DNA of 64,000 nucleotides from the NCBI GenBank assembly GCA_025454925.1, contig JALONM010000002.1, forward strand, positions 1 through 64,000. The letters run 5' to 3'. The position numbers were made by a program, and so were the translations under genes. Of this stretch, positions 36,565 to 46,018 are shown piece after piece (position 1 is the first letter of the stretch; each line of letters opens with the position of its first letter). Source of the DNA: Cytophagaceae bacterium. GTDB lineage: Bacteria > Bacteroidota > Bacteroidia > Cytophagales > Cytophagaceae. The notes under the pieces were generated by a model. It saw only the letters and a program-made list of their open reading frames with translations, did not search any database and was not told the origin of the DNA.

Positions 36565-37320
36565 TCATTTTATTTTAATGGAGATGCGATCGGGGTCAAT
36601 TACCGGAGCATTATTCATTTTTAAATAGAGTTGTGCCGTTACCACGACGTCTGCTGCGCAGTATTCTGAAATTCGGTGAAAGGTACGATCTTGATAAAAG
36701 GCATCGTGTACCTGACTTCCATCCAAATCCGATTTGCTGCTGGGTATGTCAAAAAGGGTGGCAAGCAATTCCAGGGAGGTATAGTTTTTCCAATCGCCGA
36801 ATTTCCATAGTTCCATGGTGTCGCGCAGGTTGTTTTCCCAGGGCTTTCGGTTAGGCATAAAAAGTGCCGCCGGAATTTCCAGTCCATTTACCAGATATCG
36901 CCTGCAAAGAAAGGGAAAGTCAAATTCTTTTCCATTATGGGCAACCAGCAAAGGGAAGACCGGTTCGTGGCTATTGGATTCCCTTGTATGACGCTCGGTT
37001 TCCCGCTGCAAAATGGAAGCGAGTTCGGTGAGCAGCTCTTTTTCGTCTTCAAGTGTTTGCGCTTGCACACGCAAGCCAATGCCTTGTTTGTCTGCCTGCA
37101 ATACACCTAGTCCTATAGTAATGACTTTCGCAAATTCTGCAAAAATACCAGCGCGTTTGGCATATAAATCCTCCGGGTTCTCTTCGCTGCTAATATGCGA
37201 AGCTTTTTTCATCCACAATGGTTTGAATCGATCGGGTAAATCGCTGAAGTTTGCCCGTATGCCCGCTGTTTCTATATCGATGATCAGCAGTCGTTTTATT
37301 TCTTGTAAGGGTAGCGGCAT
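36565..37320 (-). CDS. 3'-5' exonuclease of the DNA polymerase B exonuclease type (PF10108-like)
   Basis: 251 residues. LLIIDIETAG holds the first two catalytic acidic residues (DxE), LVAHNGKEFDFPFL the third block and EYCAADVVVTAQLY the fourth, a DEDD-type nuclease set. The long insert with KASHISSEENPEDLY is typical of the predicted exonuclease family found beside metabolic genes in Bacteroidota. It is followed 6 bases later by a conserved small protein gene. The biological substrate is not known. Confidence 0.85.
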   Translation of the reverse strand: MPLPLQEIKRLLIIDIETAGIRANFSDLPDRFKPLWMKKASHISSEENPEDLYAKRAGIFAEFAKVITIGLGVLQADKQGIGLRVQAQTLEDEKELLTELASILQRETERHTRESNSHEPVFPLLVAHNGKEFDFPFLCRRYLVNGLEIPAALFMPNRKPWENNLRDTMELWKFGDWKNYTSLELLATLFDIPSSKSDLDGSQVHDAFYQDRTFHRISEYCAADVVVTAQLYLKMNNAPVIDPDRISIKIK

Positions 37321-37326
37321 CAGGAT

Positions 37327-37731
37327 TTAATTGTGCAAAACACCAAAAGTTTTTAACTGAGGAATGGTAGTAAAATTAGATTCGTGGATACTATCCGGAA
37401 CGAAAATAAATTTTTTATCGAAGATCTGATTGTTTACAAAATAGCTTACCCAGAATTCATTGTTCAGTACAAATACTTTAGGGTCCAGCAATTCAATGAA
37501 GACATGCTGTCCGGAAGGGATTTCTGTAAAATGGTAGCGCAAGGTACTGGTTTGGATTTTTTCGCCGTTTTCATCAAAGCCGTATCCGGTTGTCCGTATG
37601 AATACATTGCTTAAGGCAAAATCATTTTGATTCAGCAAGTAAACACTCCAGGTAGTTTCATTAACTTCTTCGGTGCGGGTCACGGCGATCGATACGCCTT
37701 TGACCGGAGGAAAGGAGATGTCTTTTTTCAT
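37327..37731 (-). CDS. conserved hypothetical beta-rich protein
   Basis: 134 residues with alternating hydrophobic strands (VSIAVTRTE, WSVYLLNQ, VFIRTTGYGFD, VFIELLDPKVFVL, FWVSYFVNNQIF), suggesting an all-beta fold. It lies 5 bases after lipB and 6 before the exonuclease gene, so it is part of that operon. No signal peptide is visible. No function can be given. Confidence 0.7.
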   Translation of the reverse strand: MKKDISFPPVKGVSIAVTRTEEVNETTWSVYLLNQNDFALSNVFIRTTGYGFDENGEKIQTSTLRYHFTEIPSGQHVFIELLDPKVFVLNNEFWVSYFVNNQIFDKKFIFVPDSIHESNFTTIPQLKTFGVLHN

Positions 37732-37736
37732 CTTCT

Positions 37737-38498
37737 TTATGTTTTATATGCATCAGTGGTTAAGGACAAAAGCCGTTTGGATACATCCTCGTGGTCGGGA
37801 GGAACCAGCAGACAGTGAAAAACCGACTGAAAATTTTTCAGCAGATCTTCCTTCACTTTTTCTATGTCTACATGCGGAATCTCCAGGTGCAGCGAGGTTA
37901 CGTCTTTGTCTTTAATTCCGCAGGGTACAATATGTTGAAAGTACGAAAGATTGGTAGTTAAGTTCAGGGCCAGTCCGTGCATGGTTACCCATCGGCTTGT
38001 TTTTACACCCATGGCGCAAATTTTCCGGGCTTTGCCAGGTATCTCCGGATCCAGCCAGACACCGGTCATTCCCGAAAGCCTGCCTGCGGTTACACCGGAA
38101 TCTGCCAGGGTACGAATCACTACTTCTTCCAATTCGCGCATGTAGCGGTGAATGTCGGTATAGAAATTTTCCAGGTCCATAACTGGGTATAGCACCAGTT
38201 GACCAGGTCCGTGATAAGTAATATCACCACCACGATTGATTTCATAAAATTGAGCTTGTTCTCTCTCCAAGCCTTCGCTTTCTAGCAGTAAATGTTCTTT
38301 ATGACCGTTTCGTCCCAAGGTATACACATGGGGATGCTCGCATACAATCAAAAAGTTTTCGGTAGGCACAGGTGTCGTAAGGTGGCGGTTTTCAAGTTTC
38401 CTGGACACGATAGAGTCAAATAGACTGGTTTGAAAATCCCATGCTATTTTATAATCAATAAGACCAAGGGGAATACATGTAACTACCTGTTCCGGCAT
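37737..38498 (-). CDS. lipB: lipoyl(octanoyl) transferase LipB
   Basis: 253 residues. INRGGDITYHGPGQLVLYP (near residues 87-105) is the LipB signature, Lys159 in RKICAMGVK and Cys193 in VPCGIKDKDVTSL complete the active site. It moves octanoyl from acyl carrier protein to lipoyl domains. A TATCTTTG box (38510-38503, minus strand) fits the -7 promoter consensus and would give a nearly leaderless mRNA, but no -33 TTG was found. Confidence 0.93.
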   Translation of the reverse strand: MPEQVVTCIPLGLIDYKIAWDFQTSLFDSIVSRKLENRHLTTPVPTENFLIVCEHPHVYTLGRNGHKEHLLLESEGLEREQAQFYEINRGGDITYHGPGQLVLYPVMDLENFYTDIHRYMRELEEVVIRTLADSGVTAGRLSGMTGVWLDPEIPGKARKICAMGVKTSRWVTMHGLALNLTTNLSYFQHIVPCGIKDKDVTSLHLEIPHVDIEKVKEDLLKNFQSVFHCLLVPPDHEDVSKRLLSLTTDAYKT

Positions 38499-38565
38499 GC
38501 TTCAAAGATACAAATTATCTGGTAAATGAAGCTAGTGTTATTTAATGGAAAAGGGACTAAAAATT

Positions 38566-38595
38566 AAAAGCGAATCCGCAGTGGAATTCGCTTTT
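38566..38595 (-). terminator. intrinsic terminator of gnd
   Basis: An inverted repeat (AAAAGCGAATCC and GGAATTCGCTTTT, with one bulged base) lies 26 bases after the gnd stop. On the minus strand it is followed by a U-rich stretch. Confidence 0.75.
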
Positions 38596-38620
38596 AATAT
38601 CAAGTTGTTAAAGGATGCTA

Positions 38621-40030
38621 TTATTCCCACTCTGTGTGGAATGTACCTTCTTTATCTATACGCTCGTAGGTATGAGAACCGAAGAAATCACGTTGTGCCT
38701 GAACCAGATTTAAGGCAAGTCTTCCAGTTCTCATGGCATCAAAATAAGAGATGGAAGCTTGAAGGCAAGCAGCTGGAATTCCATTTTGTATGGAAAGGGC
38801 AGCAATAGATCTGGCGGCAGCCTGAACACCATTTATTTTTTGCGCAAAGTTAGCATCCAGCAATAGGTTTTTAAGTCCTGCATTGGCTTTGAACGCTTGT
38901 GTGATGTCTTCCAATAAAACCGCACGGATGATGCAACCGCCTCTCCAGATTTTCGCGATTTCAGCCAGATTCAGGTTGTATTTGTATTCAACAGATGCCT
39001 GAGCCAACATGGACATGCCTTGCGCGTAGGAAATGATAAATGAGAAATATAACGCATCTTCCAGTTGGCGCAACAGTTCTGCCTTTTCAGCCTGTACCTT
39101 AGTGGTTACCGGATAAAGTTTTTCTGCCTGCACACGATCGTCTTTGTAAGCACTGATGACGCGCATACTTACCGAGGCATCCACCGTTAACAGGGGCACA
39201 CCCAAATCCATGGCATTCTGAGAAGTCCATTTTCCAGTTCCCTTTTGCTTTCCTTTATCCTGAATAAAATCTACGAGGTCTTTTCCTGTCAGTTCATCTT
39301 TTTTGAGGAAAATTTGGGAAGTAATTTCCACCAGGAAGGATTGTAACTTTCCTTTATTCCACTGAGTAAAGGTAGATTGAATTTCCTCATTGGACATCCC
39401 CAGCAATCGTTTCATGATGTCGTAGGCTTCGGAAAGGAGTTGCATGAGTCCATACTCAATTCCGTTATGTACCATCTTCACATAGTTCCCTGCAGAGCCA
39501 GGCCCAATGTAGGTAACACAAGGTTCGCCGTTTACTTTGGCAGCGCAGGCCTCAAACATAGGCTTAACCATGGCATAGGCTTCAGGCGAACCGCCTGGCA
39601 TGATGGATGGGCCCAGGCGAGCTCCTTTGGCGCCGCCGGATACTCCCGCTCCAATAAACCGGAATCCTTTTTCCTGACAGAATTTTTCGCGTCGGTCTGT
39701 ATCGGTGTAAAAAGAATTGCCACCGTCAATGAGCAGGTCCCCCGGGCTCATGTGAGGCATCAAATCGTTGATCACAGCATCTACCGGTGCTCCGGCAGGT
39801 ACTAACATCATGATGACTCTTGGCGCTTTTAATGAGTTTACAAAGTCTTTGGCCGTAGCATATCCCTTTGCTTTATAACCCGCTGCAGCAGCTTCTTTAT
39901 CCAAGGCATTACATTTTTCCATGTCGCGATCGAGGCCAGAAGTGCTGAAGCCATGGCTAGCGACATTAAGGATGAAGTTGCGTCCCATGACGCCTAAGCC
40001 TACCAGGCCGAAATCTGCAGATGTACTCAT
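38621..40030 (-). CDS. gnd: 6-phosphogluconate dehydrogenase, decarboxylating
   Basis: 469 residues, the usual length. GLVGLGVMGRNFILNVA is the NADP-binding motif, MLVPAGAPVD and GGNSFYTDTDRR the substrate region, and VKMVHNGIEYGLMQ the catalytic Lys/His/Asn/Glu block near residues 183-195. It oxidises and decarboxylates 6-phosphogluconate to ribulose 5-phosphate. It diverges from zwf-pgl with 223 bases between, so all three oxidative pentose phosphate genes sit together. Confidence 0.95.
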   Translation of the reverse strand: MSTSADFGLVGLGVMGRNFILNVASHGFSTSGLDRDMEKCNALDKEAAAAGYKAKGYATAKDFVNSLKAPRVIMMLVPAGAPVDAVINDLMPHMSPGDLLIDGGNSFYTDTDRREKFCQEKGFRFIGAGVSGGAKGARLGPSIMPGGSPEAYAMVKPMFEACAAKVNGEPCVTYIGPGSAGNYVKMVHNGIEYGLMQLLSEAYDIMKRLLGMSNEEIQSTFTQWNKGKLQSFLVEITSQIFLKKDELTGKDLVDFIQDKGKQKGTGKWTSQNAMDLGVPLLTVDASVSMRVISAYKDDRVQAEKLYPVTTKVQAEKAELLRQLEDALYFSFIISYAQGMSMLAQASVEYKYNLNLAEIAKIWRGGCIIRAVLLEDITQAFKANAGLKNLLLDANFAQKINGVQAAARSIAALSIQNGIPAACLQASISYFDAMRTGRLALNLVQAQRDFFGSHTYERIDKEGTFHTEWE

Positions 40031-40253
40031 AGATTACTGTATAAATCGAAGTTTAACGAATGTTAGTCGGTTTTAAAAAAACACCAATGGGTCCATACGG
40101 AAACGCAAGGCCTGAGGTTAGGGCCTCGAGTAATTCCCGTTATCGCCCGGTAAGTTAGGAATATTGATTAAAAAATAACAATAAACTTTTTTGTGTGTTA
40201 TAGATAAAATTCCTATTCTTACTTTTAACTAAATAGCTTAATGTGACACTTTT

Positions 40254-41786
40254 ATGAAGAAGACGAACAATTGTGTGCTCGTAATCTTCGGCGCATCCGG
40301 TGACCTTACTTTTAGAAAGCTCATTCCTGCCGTATTTGACTTGTATCTCGGTAAATTTTTACCTGAGAATTTTGCTGTATTGGGTGTAAGCCGCACAGCC
40401 ATGTCCGACGACGAATTCCGCAGCAAAGTAGTTTTTGACAACAAGGAAGTAAAGAGGGCTCATGCTACCGAGGAACAATACCACACGTATTCCCGCAAAA
40501 TTTTCTACCAGGCCATCGATACGCAAAAGCCGGAAGATTATGCCAAGCTAAAAACCCGTCTTCAGGAAATTGATAGCCTGTGCAATACAGAAGGCAATTA
40601 CGTGTATTACATGTCTACGCCACCGAGTTTGTACGAAGTAATTCCTGCCTCCCTCAAAGCTCAGGATCTTACCCATGAAAATAATGGCTGGAGACGCTTG
40701 ATCGTGGAAAAACCGTTTGGATACGACCTGGCGACTGCCAAAGACCTGAATAAAAAATTACTTAACTGTTTCGATGAAGATCAGATTTATCGTATCGATC
40801 ATTATTTAGGAAAAGAGACCGTACAAAATTTATTGGTGACTCGTTTCTCCAATTCTATTTTCGAACCACTCTGGAATCGAAATTATATTCAGCATATAGA
40901 AATTACCGCTGCCGAAACCGTGGGCGTGGAAAAGCGCGGTGGATATTACGATACTTCCGGAGCCACACGCGATATGGTGCAAAATCATTTGCTTCAGGTA
41001 GCTTCCATTGTAGCCATGGAGCCGCCTGTGGTCGCAAATTCCAGATTTATCCGAAGTGAGCAGGTGAAAGTATTTCAATCGCTCAGGCCTATGAGTAAAA
41101 AGGACATTGAAGAAAATGTCATTCGTGGTCAGTATACTCAGTCTACGATCAAAGGACAAACGGTAAAAGGATATCGGCAGGAAGAAGGAGTTCCTGCAGA
41201 ATCCCGCACAGAAACCTATGTGGCTATGAAGTTCTTTATAGACAACTGGCGTTGGGCAGGTGTGCCGTTTTACATCAGGACTGGCAAAAAATTACCTACT
41301 CGTGCAACTGAGGTTGTTATTCAATTTAAGAATTCACCACATCACTTATTCGCCTACAACGAAGATATTCAAAATCAAAATAATCAGTTGATTATACGTA
41401 TTCAACCCGATGAAGGTATTTTATTGAAGTTTGGAATGAAAGTTCCGGGGGCTGGGTTTAAGGTGAAAACGGTGAATATGGATTTCCGGTATTCTGATTT
41501 GTCTGACCACTACGTACCTGGCGCTTACGAACGATTGCTACTGGATTGTGTGCAAGGAGATTCCACGTTATATGCCCGCGGCGATGCTGTGGAAAGTGCC
41601 TGGGAGTTTATTGATCCGATATTAAAGGAGTGGGAGGAAAACCGAGACCTTAAAATCTACGGATACCCGGCAGGCACCTGGGGGCCTACTGCGGCCGATC
41701 GTCTTATGGAAGATGAAGGCATGGGCTCGTGTTGGAGATTTCCGGCGCCTTCCCTAACGGATGATGCTACCTATTGTGAATTATAA
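40254..41786 (+). CDS. zwf: glucose-6-phosphate 1-dehydrogenase
   Basis: 510 residues. VIFGASGDLTFRKLIPAV is the NADP-binding motif and YRIDHYLGKETVQN (near residue 180) the substrate-binding signature with catalytic His. It makes 6-phosphogluconolactone. The gene is followed after 5 bases by pgl. The upstream region is AT-rich, but no exact TAnnTTTG box was found. Confidence 0.95.
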   Translation: MKKTNNCVLVIFGASGDLTFRKLIPAVFDLYLGKFLPENFAVLGVSRTAMSDDEFRSKVVFDNKEVKRAHATEEQYHTYSRKIFYQAIDTQKPEDYAKLKTRLQEIDSLCNTEGNYVYYMSTPPSLYEVIPASLKAQDLTHENNGWRRLIVEKPFGYDLATAKDLNKKLLNCFDEDQIYRIDHYLGKETVQNLLVTRFSNSIFEPLWNRNYIQHIEITAAETVGVEKRGGYYDTSGATRDMVQNHLLQVASIVAMEPPVVANSRFIRSEQVKVFQSLRPMSKKDIEENVIRGQYTQSTIKGQTVKGYRQEEGVPAESRTETYVAMKFFIDNWRWAGVPFYIRTGKKLPTRATEVVIQFKNSPHHLFAYNEDIQNQNNQLIIRIQPDEGILLKFGMKVPGAGFKVKTVNMDFRYSDLSDHYVPGAYERLLLDCVQGDSTLYARGDAVESAWEFIDPILKEWEENRDLKIYGYPAGTWGPTAADRLMEDEGMGSCWRFPAPSLTDDATYCEL

Positions 41787-41791
41787 AAACT

Positions 41792-42499
41792 ATGGAAGTT
41801 AAAGTATATAATAACCCGATAGAAGTAGCCGAAAAATTTGCGGAGTTCCTTTCAGCTCTTATAGCCGAAAAAGAACACACGTATATCGCGCTTTCGGGAG
41901 GAAGTACACCTAAACTTTTGTTTAGTTACCTTTCCACCAATTATAAAAAAATTGATTGGAAAAAAGTGCACCTATATTGGGGCGACGAACGATGTGTGCC
42001 ACCAGACCACAAGGATAGTAACTATAAAATGACCTTCGAAACCTTGTTGCAGCATATCGAAATTCCTTCGCATAATGTACATCGTGTGTTGGGGGAAAAA
42101 GATCCAACCACCGAAGCAAAGCGATATGCGGAAGAAATAGAATCGACTGTTCCGATGAAAAATGGCTTGCCACAGTTTGATTTGGTCATGCTGGGCATGG
42201 GGGATGATGGACATACGCTTTCCATTTTCCCTCATGAACAATCGTTGTTTAATGCTGCTCAAACCTGCGTGGTGGCTACTCATCCGGAATCCGGACAGAA
42301 GCGGGTTTCAATTACAGGTAAAGTTGCCAATAACGCACTGCACATCGTGTTCCTGGTAACAGGAAGTTCTAAAGCAGCGAAGGTAGAGCAAATTCATAAA
42401 AAGAAAGATGCCTACCTCGAATATCCGGCTGCTCATATTGAGCCTTCCGATGGAAATTTGTATTGGTACATGGATAAAGATGCAACCAAGCTTTTGTAA
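41792..42499 (+). CDS. pgl: 6-phosphogluconolactonase
   Basis: 235 residues. YIALSGGSTPKLLFSYL and WKKVHLYWGDERCVPPDHKDSN are the DevB/SOL family motifs, and LVMLGMGDDGHTLSIFP the third. It hydrolyses the lactone made by Zwf. The gene sits 5 bases after zwf and ends before the terminator at 42522, so zwf-pgl is a two-gene operon. Confidence 0.93.
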   Translation: MEVKVYNNPIEVAEKFAEFLSALIAEKEHTYIALSGGSTPKLLFSYLSTNYKKIDWKKVHLYWGDERCVPPDHKDSNYKMTFETLLQHIEIPSHNVHRVLGEKDPTTEAKRYAEEIESTVPMKNGLPQFDLVMLGMGDDGHTLSIFPHEQSLFNAAQTCVVATHPESGQKRVSITGKVANNALHIVFLVTGSSKAAKVEQIHKKKDAYLEYPAAHIEPSDGNLYWYMDKDATKLL

Positions 42500-42521
42500 G
42501 AAAAAGTAACGCCAATGGTAT

Positions 42522-42554
42522 AAACGTGACTCTGCAAAGAGTCACGTTTTTTTG
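42522..42554 (+). terminator. intrinsic terminator of zwf-pgl
   Basis: ACGTGACTCT and AGAGTCACGT form a perfect 10-base-pair stem with a GCAA tetraloop, followed by seven or more T residues. Confidence 0.9.
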
Positions 42555-42710
42555 TCTTATGTCGTAAAGAGATAGTGGTTAAGCCCGGAATTTGGCAGGA
42601 TAGGCCCTTGCAGGACCATCCTTCCTCAGGCAATCCCGAATGGGAAATTGGTAGGTTATAAATACAATCCCAATCAGACTTGATTTTTGTAGTTTGTAAA
42701 TAGGGATAAA

Positions 42711-42744
42711 AAAAGAGAGGCCCTTTACTAAGGGCCTCTCTTTT
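42711..42744. terminator. intrinsic terminator of the 42762-43325 gene, possibly bidirectional
   Basis: AAAAGAGAGGCCCT and its perfect complement AGGGCCTCTCTTTT enclose a TTACTA loop. It lies 17 bases after the minus-strand gene's stop. The A and T runs on both sides would serve either strand. Confidence 0.88.
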
Positions 42745-42761
42745 ATAACATTTGGCTACAA

Positions 42762-43325
42762 TTAGATAGCTAGAGCTACAAGGGATGCAAGAAGAAGGAA
42801 TATCAACCAGAACAGCAATACTAGCAAGATACCTAAGATAAGACCAGCAATGGCGAAGCCTTTACCTTTTTTGTCTTTGTTGTTACCACCCAAACCGATG
42901 GCACTCACGATCAGACCAGCCAAGCCCATCAGGAATGGGAATCCAACTGCAAATAGAAGGATAATACCTAACATACTTAAGCTGAAACCAACGATACCAA
43001 GTGTGTTCCAGTCACCGCCTTGCTTAGCATCAGAAACCGTTGCCTTGCTGATTTTTTTCATCTGACGGTATAAGGCTACAGCAGGAATTACAGAAGTAGC
43101 TTTGTGAAGCGCTTTCTTTACCTTACTGGTTTCGCGGCCAGTATTCACTTCAGGTGCTTTTACAGTTGATTCAGCGCTGGTGATAACCGGATTAGGGCTG
43201 AGATTGGAAGGGTAAGCATAGCGCTCATTAGAATTGCCACCTAGAGGGCTTGCAAAAAGTTTTCCGATGGAAAGGAACAATAACATCATTGTGCCTACCA
43301 GTGAGTTTGAGTACGAAATTTTCAT
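42762..43325 (-). CDS. membrane protein with signal peptide and C-terminal hydrophobic repeat, DUF4190-like
   Basis: 187 residues from the ATG at 43325 (MKISYSNSLVGTMMLLFLSIGKLFASP, a signal peptide). A polar middle region (residues ~30-105, with KVKKALHKATSVIPAVALYRQMKK) precedes two or three transmembrane helices (IVGFSLSMLGIILLFAVGFPF, LAGLIVSAIGLGG, FAIAGLILGILLVLLFWLIF). The C-terminal half resembles the small DUF4190-type domain common in Bacteroidota. The frame is open 17 codons upstream but the signal peptide decides the start. A role is not known. Confidence 0.7.
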   Translation of the reverse strand: MKISYSNSLVGTMMLLFLSIGKLFASPLGGNSNERYAYPSNLSPNPVITSAESTVKAPEVNTGRETSKVKKALHKATSVIPAVALYRQMKKISKATVSDAKQGGDWNTLGIVGFSLSMLGIILLFAVGFPFLMGLAGLIVSAIGLGGNNKDKKGKGFAIAGLILGILLVLLFWLIFLLLASLVALAI

Positions 43326-43624
43326 AACGTGTTGTTTTAAATAGTTAAAAATGATTGAATAGTTTGCCTTTTTCAATAATCAGACCAATTAATAAAAGTC
43401 GAAAAAAACAGGTATTGTCGGTATAACTTTTTGAGTATTCGATAAAAAGCCCAAAAATATTTCAAACTTTTGATAGATAAATTAAGACATTGATTATTGA
43501 ATTAGGTTTACAAATTAAGGTTATTATACCACAATTAGAAAATAAGGTTTCATGCCTGAAACAAAAAAATGTATAAAAAATTCTTTGTTAAAGATTTTCA
43601 ATTGGATTGATAATTAGAGTAATA
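43326..43624. other. AT-rich intergenic region, 299 bases
   Basis: No coding sequence or strong hairpin seen. A TATTTTTG box on the minus strand (43459-43452) matches the TAnnTTTG -7 consensus and would give a leader of about 120 bases to the 42762-43325 gene, but no correctly spaced -33 TTG was found. Confidence 0.4.
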
Positions 43625-44728
43625 CTATTGCCACCATTCAGTAAAGGTCTGGGAAGAATCCAACCACAAAGGATCACCGATGCGAGGATGTGCTAGCTCA
43701 ATTCTATTTTGTGAGGCAGTTTTCACCCGTTGGATGGGCTCGTACCAGGAATGATTGGCCAGGGAGAATTTTCCAAAATGAACCGGCAATAATTTTTTTG
43801 CATTTAAATCCAAAGCAGCCTCTACTACTTCTTCCGGCATCATGTGTATGTACTTCCAACTTTTATTGTACTGCCCACATTCCAGAATAGCCATGTCGAA
43901 AGGACCGTAATTTTTTCCAATTTCTTTGAAGTGTGAGTCGTAACCACTATCTCCACCCAGGTACAACCGATGTTGAGGACTTAGCACAACAAAGGAAACC
44001 CATAAAGCCTGATTTCTTTGTAAGCCTCTGCCCGAAAAGTGCCTGGCTGGCTGTAAAATTACTTGAATAGAATCGTCTAGTTTTAATTGATCTCCCCAAT
44101 CACCTTCCCAAATGATTGATTTGTCAAAGCCCCAGTACTCCAGATGCTCTCCGGTACCAAGTCCCGTAACTACTTTTTTGACTTTATCTTTTAAATATTG
44201 CATGGTAGGATAATCGAGGTGATCCCAATGGTCATGTGAAATAAATAAATAGTCTATTTCAGGAAGGTCCTCGAGAGAAAAGGCGTCAGTACCAGCAAAG
44301 CTTTTTACAGAACCAGGAATGGGAGACGCGGAGCCTCCTAGCACGGGGTCTACAAGTATTTTCTTTCCATGTATTTGAAGAAGATAGGAAGAATGCCCCA
44401 TCCAAATAAGGAGTGGTTGGGCAATTGGCAAGGACTTTAGATTGGTCTTGACAGATGGAATGGTATCGGTTGGGGTATTATCTTTACTCTTTTTGAAAAG
44501 AAACTCCCACATCACTGAGAAATAGTTAGCATCCTCTGCTATATCTGGTGTATGGCTAAGGTTCTGGAAGGAACCGTTTTTGAAATTAGCCGACTGTTGT
44601 ACGCGTTTCAAGCGTTCTCCGGAAGGTAATTTCCCGAAAGGAGCCGTGGAAAGAAATGCATACGAGCCAATCGAAATGATTAATACCAGGAACAATAGGA
44701 ATATGAACATCTTTTTTCTTTTTTTCAT
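43625..44728 (-). CDS. MBL-fold metallohydrolase with N-terminal membrane anchor (UlaG/NAPE-PLD-like)
   Basis: 367 residues from MKKRKKMFIFLLFLVL, whose hydrophobic stretch is a signal anchor. The zinc motif SHDHWDH (His165, His167, Asp169, His170) identifies the MBL fold, with WMGHSSYLLQIHGKKILVDP before it and GDSGYDSHFKEIG after. This arrangement is typical of the NAPE-PLD/RomA-like lipid- or lactone-hydrolase group. An in-frame ATG exists at 44770. The substrate is unknown. Confidence 0.85.
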   Translation of the reverse strand: MKKRKKMFIFLLFLVLIISIGSYAFLSTAPFGKLPSGERLKRVQQSANFKNGSFQNLSHTPDIAEDANYFSVMWEFLFKKSKDNTPTDTIPSVKTNLKSLPIAQPLLIWMGHSSYLLQIHGKKILVDPVLGGSASPIPGSVKSFAGTDAFSLEDLPEIDYLFISHDHWDHLDYPTMQYLKDKVKKVVTGLGTGEHLEYWGFDKSIIWEGDWGDQLKLDDSIQVILQPARHFSGRGLQRNQALWVSFVVLSPQHRLYLGGDSGYDSHFKEIGKNYGPFDMAILECGQYNKSWKYIHMMPEEVVEAALDLNAKKLLPVHFGKFSLANHSWYEPIQRVKTASQNRIELAHPRIGDPLWLDSSQTFTEWWQ

Positions 44729-44877
44729 AAAACTAGATAATTCTTTATTATGCCGCTTATTGTTGGGCAAGGGAAAATGAATTCAGGTACAAGATCAGTA
44801 ATCCCAGGGAAAGCAACTAATCTAAATCTGATTAATTAACGATTTAGTAGGGTGGGTGCAGGAAATAGTTTTTACTT

Positions 44878-46017
44878 TTATTTTTTACCTTGTTTAAAGA
44901 ACAGGGACATGCAGACTTCTCCAGTTCGGATTCCGGAGGCTACCTCATCGGTGGGGAAAAATGTTGCAAGTATTCGAAATCGTTTTTGCTGGAAGCCAAC
45001 ATTAATTCCATATATCCCCATAGTGTTGTAGCGAGTATATGAGAAGCCTCCTAGTATGGATTTTAATCGGATAATTACCGCCCCATTCAAAAATAACATC
45101 GTATTCATTGAACTGCGACGTAATAAGGATAAACTTGGACTACGTTCATTTCCAATGTAGTTGTTTGCACCAATATACTTTTTCCACGCCATTACAGAAT
45201 GGAATGTAACATTCCAGATTTTATTGTTTTCGTTGATGGCATAGGATGCGCCAATACGCTGCGTCCAGAAAGATACCCTATTGTACAAATGCTTTTCTAA
45301 CATTTGTAAATTATCCCTGTTGATGCTGTTGGCATATCGGAAATAATATTCACTGAGCCCTTCCTGCCCATAGGTAAAAAGATAATGAAGAATCCAGTTT
45401 CGGGAGTTTAACTTCATACCAAGTCCTGCGTGCCAATGAAGTCCGGAGACATTGCTGGCAGCGCCATATAAGGTATCGGGTGCTTGAACGACTGTGTCAG
45501 GATAAATATAATTTCCTATGTTATAATCGAAATTCCCGATATCGTTTTCTCTCTGATGCCCCATGGCTATTTCTAATGAAGGAGAAAAGTTTCTGCTAAA
45601 TGCCCCTCGTGCATTGATGGTTCCCAAATTAAATTTAGGCGCCAAAGACAATCCAAACGTATGTGAACGCAATCCGGATGGATAAGCAGCCGTAAATTCG
45701 TCCGTATTCAATGCCGATTGATAAAATGCTAGTGAATCATAGGGTAAAGTGTTGGATTGCTGATGGTATAAATAGTGCAGCGCTATTCCTAGTTTAAGTC
45801 TTGGGAAAAAATCATCGTAGGAAGCAAACAGTCCGCTGCAGGAATAGTCATTCGTTTGAGAAGTAGTTCCTGCCAGACTAATACGTTTTTGATTTTTACT
45901 TCCGGCAAAGGAAGGGTTTTGAAGGACCGGTAATTGTGAAAAACTGGCAAAAGGCACCTGGGCATGCAGAATAGCATGGGAGAAAACTGTTAGTATGAGC
46001 AATACGCGTAAACGCAC
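44878..46017 (-). CDS. PorP/SprF-family outer membrane protein (type IX secretion)
   Basis: 379 residues with a signal peptide (MRLRVLLILTVFSHAILHAQ). QLPVLQNPSFAGSKNQKR is the family's N-terminal 'NPayAG' signature, and the rest is a string of amphipathic strands ending FRILATFFPTDEVASGIRTGEV, as in a beta-barrel. PorP/SprF proteins anchor or export T9SS substrates and gliding adhesins. It lies 1 base after the anti-sigma gene and shares an operon with an ECF sigma factor. Paralogues usually sit next to a large secreted protein, none of which is seen here. Confidence 0.85.
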   Translation of the reverse strand: MRLRVLLILTVFSHAILHAQVPFASFSQLPVLQNPSFAGSKNQKRISLAGTTSQTNDYSCSGLFASYDDFFPRLKLGIALHYLYHQQSNTLPYDSLAFYQSALNTDEFTAAYPSGLRSHTFGLSLAPKFNLGTINARGAFSRNFSPSLEIAMGHQRENDIGNFDYNIGNYIYPDTVVQAPDTLYGAASNVSGLHWHAGLGMKLNSRNWILHYLFTYGQEGLSEYYFRYANSINRDNLQMLEKHLYNRVSFWTQRIGASYAINENNKIWNVTFHSVMAWKKYIGANNYIGNERSPSLSLLRRSSMNTMLFLNGAVIIRLKSILGGFSYTRYNTMGIYGINVGFQQKRFRILATFFPTDEVASGIRTGEVCMSLFFKQGKK

Positions 46018-46018
46018 G